Assembly (NCBI GenBank): GCA_900556295.1
Contig: USOK01000002.1
Span: forward strand, 1 to 21,269
Source: an uncultured bacterium
GTDB lineage: Bacteria; Cyanobacteriota; Vampirovibrionia; Gastranaerophilales; Gastranaerophilaceae
Direction: 5' to 3'
Length of the DNA stretch: 21,269 nt
Part shown: piece after piece, positions 20,704 to 21,269 of the stretch
Position numbering within the stretch: the first letter of the stretch is position 1
How the letters are laid out: every line of letters begins with the position of its first letter
Made by a program: the position numbers and the translations under genes
Notes under the pieces: model-generated
Databases searched by the model: none
Told to the model about the DNA's origin: nothing
The model's input: only the letters and a program-made list of their open reading frames with translations

Positions 20704-21269
20704 TTACGCTCTTGGGTGGGCTTGGTTGTAGACCTCTTTTAAATGTTGAGTGGATACGTGGGTATAGATTTGGGTGTTTGAAATACTTGCGTGTCCCAGT
20801 AACTCTTGTACAATTCTCAAATCTGCACCATTTTCTATCAAATGTGTTGCAAAACTGTGCCGAAATACGTGCGGAGTTACGTGTTTTGGGAGATTTATTT
20901 TTTCCACAACTTCGTTTATCACATTTCTAACTGTTCTTGTTTGAAGTCTGTAACCGGTGTTATTTATAAATACAGGTGAATCTTCATCCTGTGGAGGGAC
21001 AGGAAAACCTTTCGGAATTAATGCCCTTGCTGTTTCTATGTATCTTTCAAGAAAACTTTTTGCCCTATCTGTTACCAGAATTATTCTTTCTTTTGAGCCT
21101 TTACCAAAAACCCTAATTTCATTATGTTCTAAATTCAAGTCACCAAAATTTAAACCAGAAAGTTCTGAAATACGCATTCCTGTCGCCCAAAGAAGTTCCA
21201 ATATCGTTCGGTTGCGGTAACCTGCTGGGGTTTCAATTTTTGTATTGTTCAAAATTTGTTCAACTTCAT
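20704..21269 (-). CDS. Tyrosine recombinase XerC/XerD-like, N-terminus outside the window
   Basis: The C-terminal 188 residues or so of a tyrosine recombinase that resolves chromosome dimers at dif. The frame is open to the window edge (reading E-V-E-Q-I-L before N-N-T-K), so the gene continues beyond 21269 and no start is claimed; a TTG at 21252 is internal. Catalytic residues are present: R in GMRISELSGL, K in GKGSKER, H-x-x-R in HVFRHSFATHL, the second H in ELLGHASI, and the nucleophile Y in QIYTHVS. The end NQAHPRA is typical of Xer proteins. XerC and XerD cannot be told apart without the missing core-binding domain. Confidence 0.94.
   Translation of the reverse strand, partial: EVEQILNNTKIETPAGYRNRTILELLWATGMRISELSGLNFGDLNLEHNEIRVFGKGSKERIILVTDRAKSFLERYIETARALIPKGFPVPPQDEDSPVFINNTGYRLQTRTVRNVINEVVEKINLPKHVTPHVFRHSFATHLIENGADLRIVQELLGHASISNTQIYTHVSTQHLKEVYNQAHPRA

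Overview
The window looks like two unrelated genomes joined end to end. Positions 1 to about 4,450 are archaeal. They hold a tRNA-Ser with a long variable arm, then a run of ribosomal protein and RNA polymerase subunit genes (rps13, rps4, rps11, rpoD, rpl18e, rpl13, rps9, rpoN, rpoK) in the classic euryarchaeal order. The low GC content, the protein sequences and the GGAGG-type ribosome binding sites fit a methanogen of the Methanobrevibacter type. From memory of such genomes, eno should follow rpoK, but here the archaeal run stops right after the rpoK stop codon.

From about 4,482 (a rho-independent terminator on the first bacterial gene) to the end, everything is bacterial: sigma70-like promoters, hairpin terminators, and LolA- and MMPL-type envelope genes. 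Several traits suggest a gut non-photosynthetic cyanobacterial relative (Melainabacteria/Gastranaerophilales): proteins with Y-D-x-x-T-G-K repeats, an N-terminal F-x-N-x-x-F-G tag, heptanucleotide tandem repeats, GTAG-type REP hairpins, and several genes without a Shine-Dalgarno sequence. That assignment is inference from recall. Such bacteria share guts with methanogens, so a chimeric contig is the simplest explanation of the joint.

Layout of the bacterial part: a repeat-containing protein (4541-5191, minus); an HxlR regulator (minus); a spacer with heptamer repeats and a REP-like hairpin; a UvrA paralogue without the UvrB-binding domain (minus); rimI-bioY (plus); a tagged amidohydrolase-fold protein (plus); a lone OppD-type ATPase (minus). 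Next comes a tightly overlapping seven-gene plus-strand operon (11930-18909). Then follow thymidine kinase and a TrmB-like regulator (both minus), a probable small RNA with its own promoter and terminator (plus), and the C-terminal part of a Xer recombinase running off the window end (minus).

The seven-gene operon is the most interesting biology: COG4648 membrane protein, AMP-ligase fused to a hot-dog dehydratase, hot-dog thioesterase, LolA-like periplasmic carrier, MMPL/RND exporter, O-methyltransferase and an LPLAT acyltransferase. This is the accessory and export set of aryl polyene (APE) and flexirubin-type pigment clusters, but no ketosynthase, acyl carrier protein or ketoreductase is present here. 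Inside the exporter gene lies a 270-bp segment bounded by 27-bp perfect inverted repeats and carrying two REP hairpins. It is exactly 90 codons long and sits between the two transmembrane halves, so it appears to be a repeat insertion tolerated in frame.
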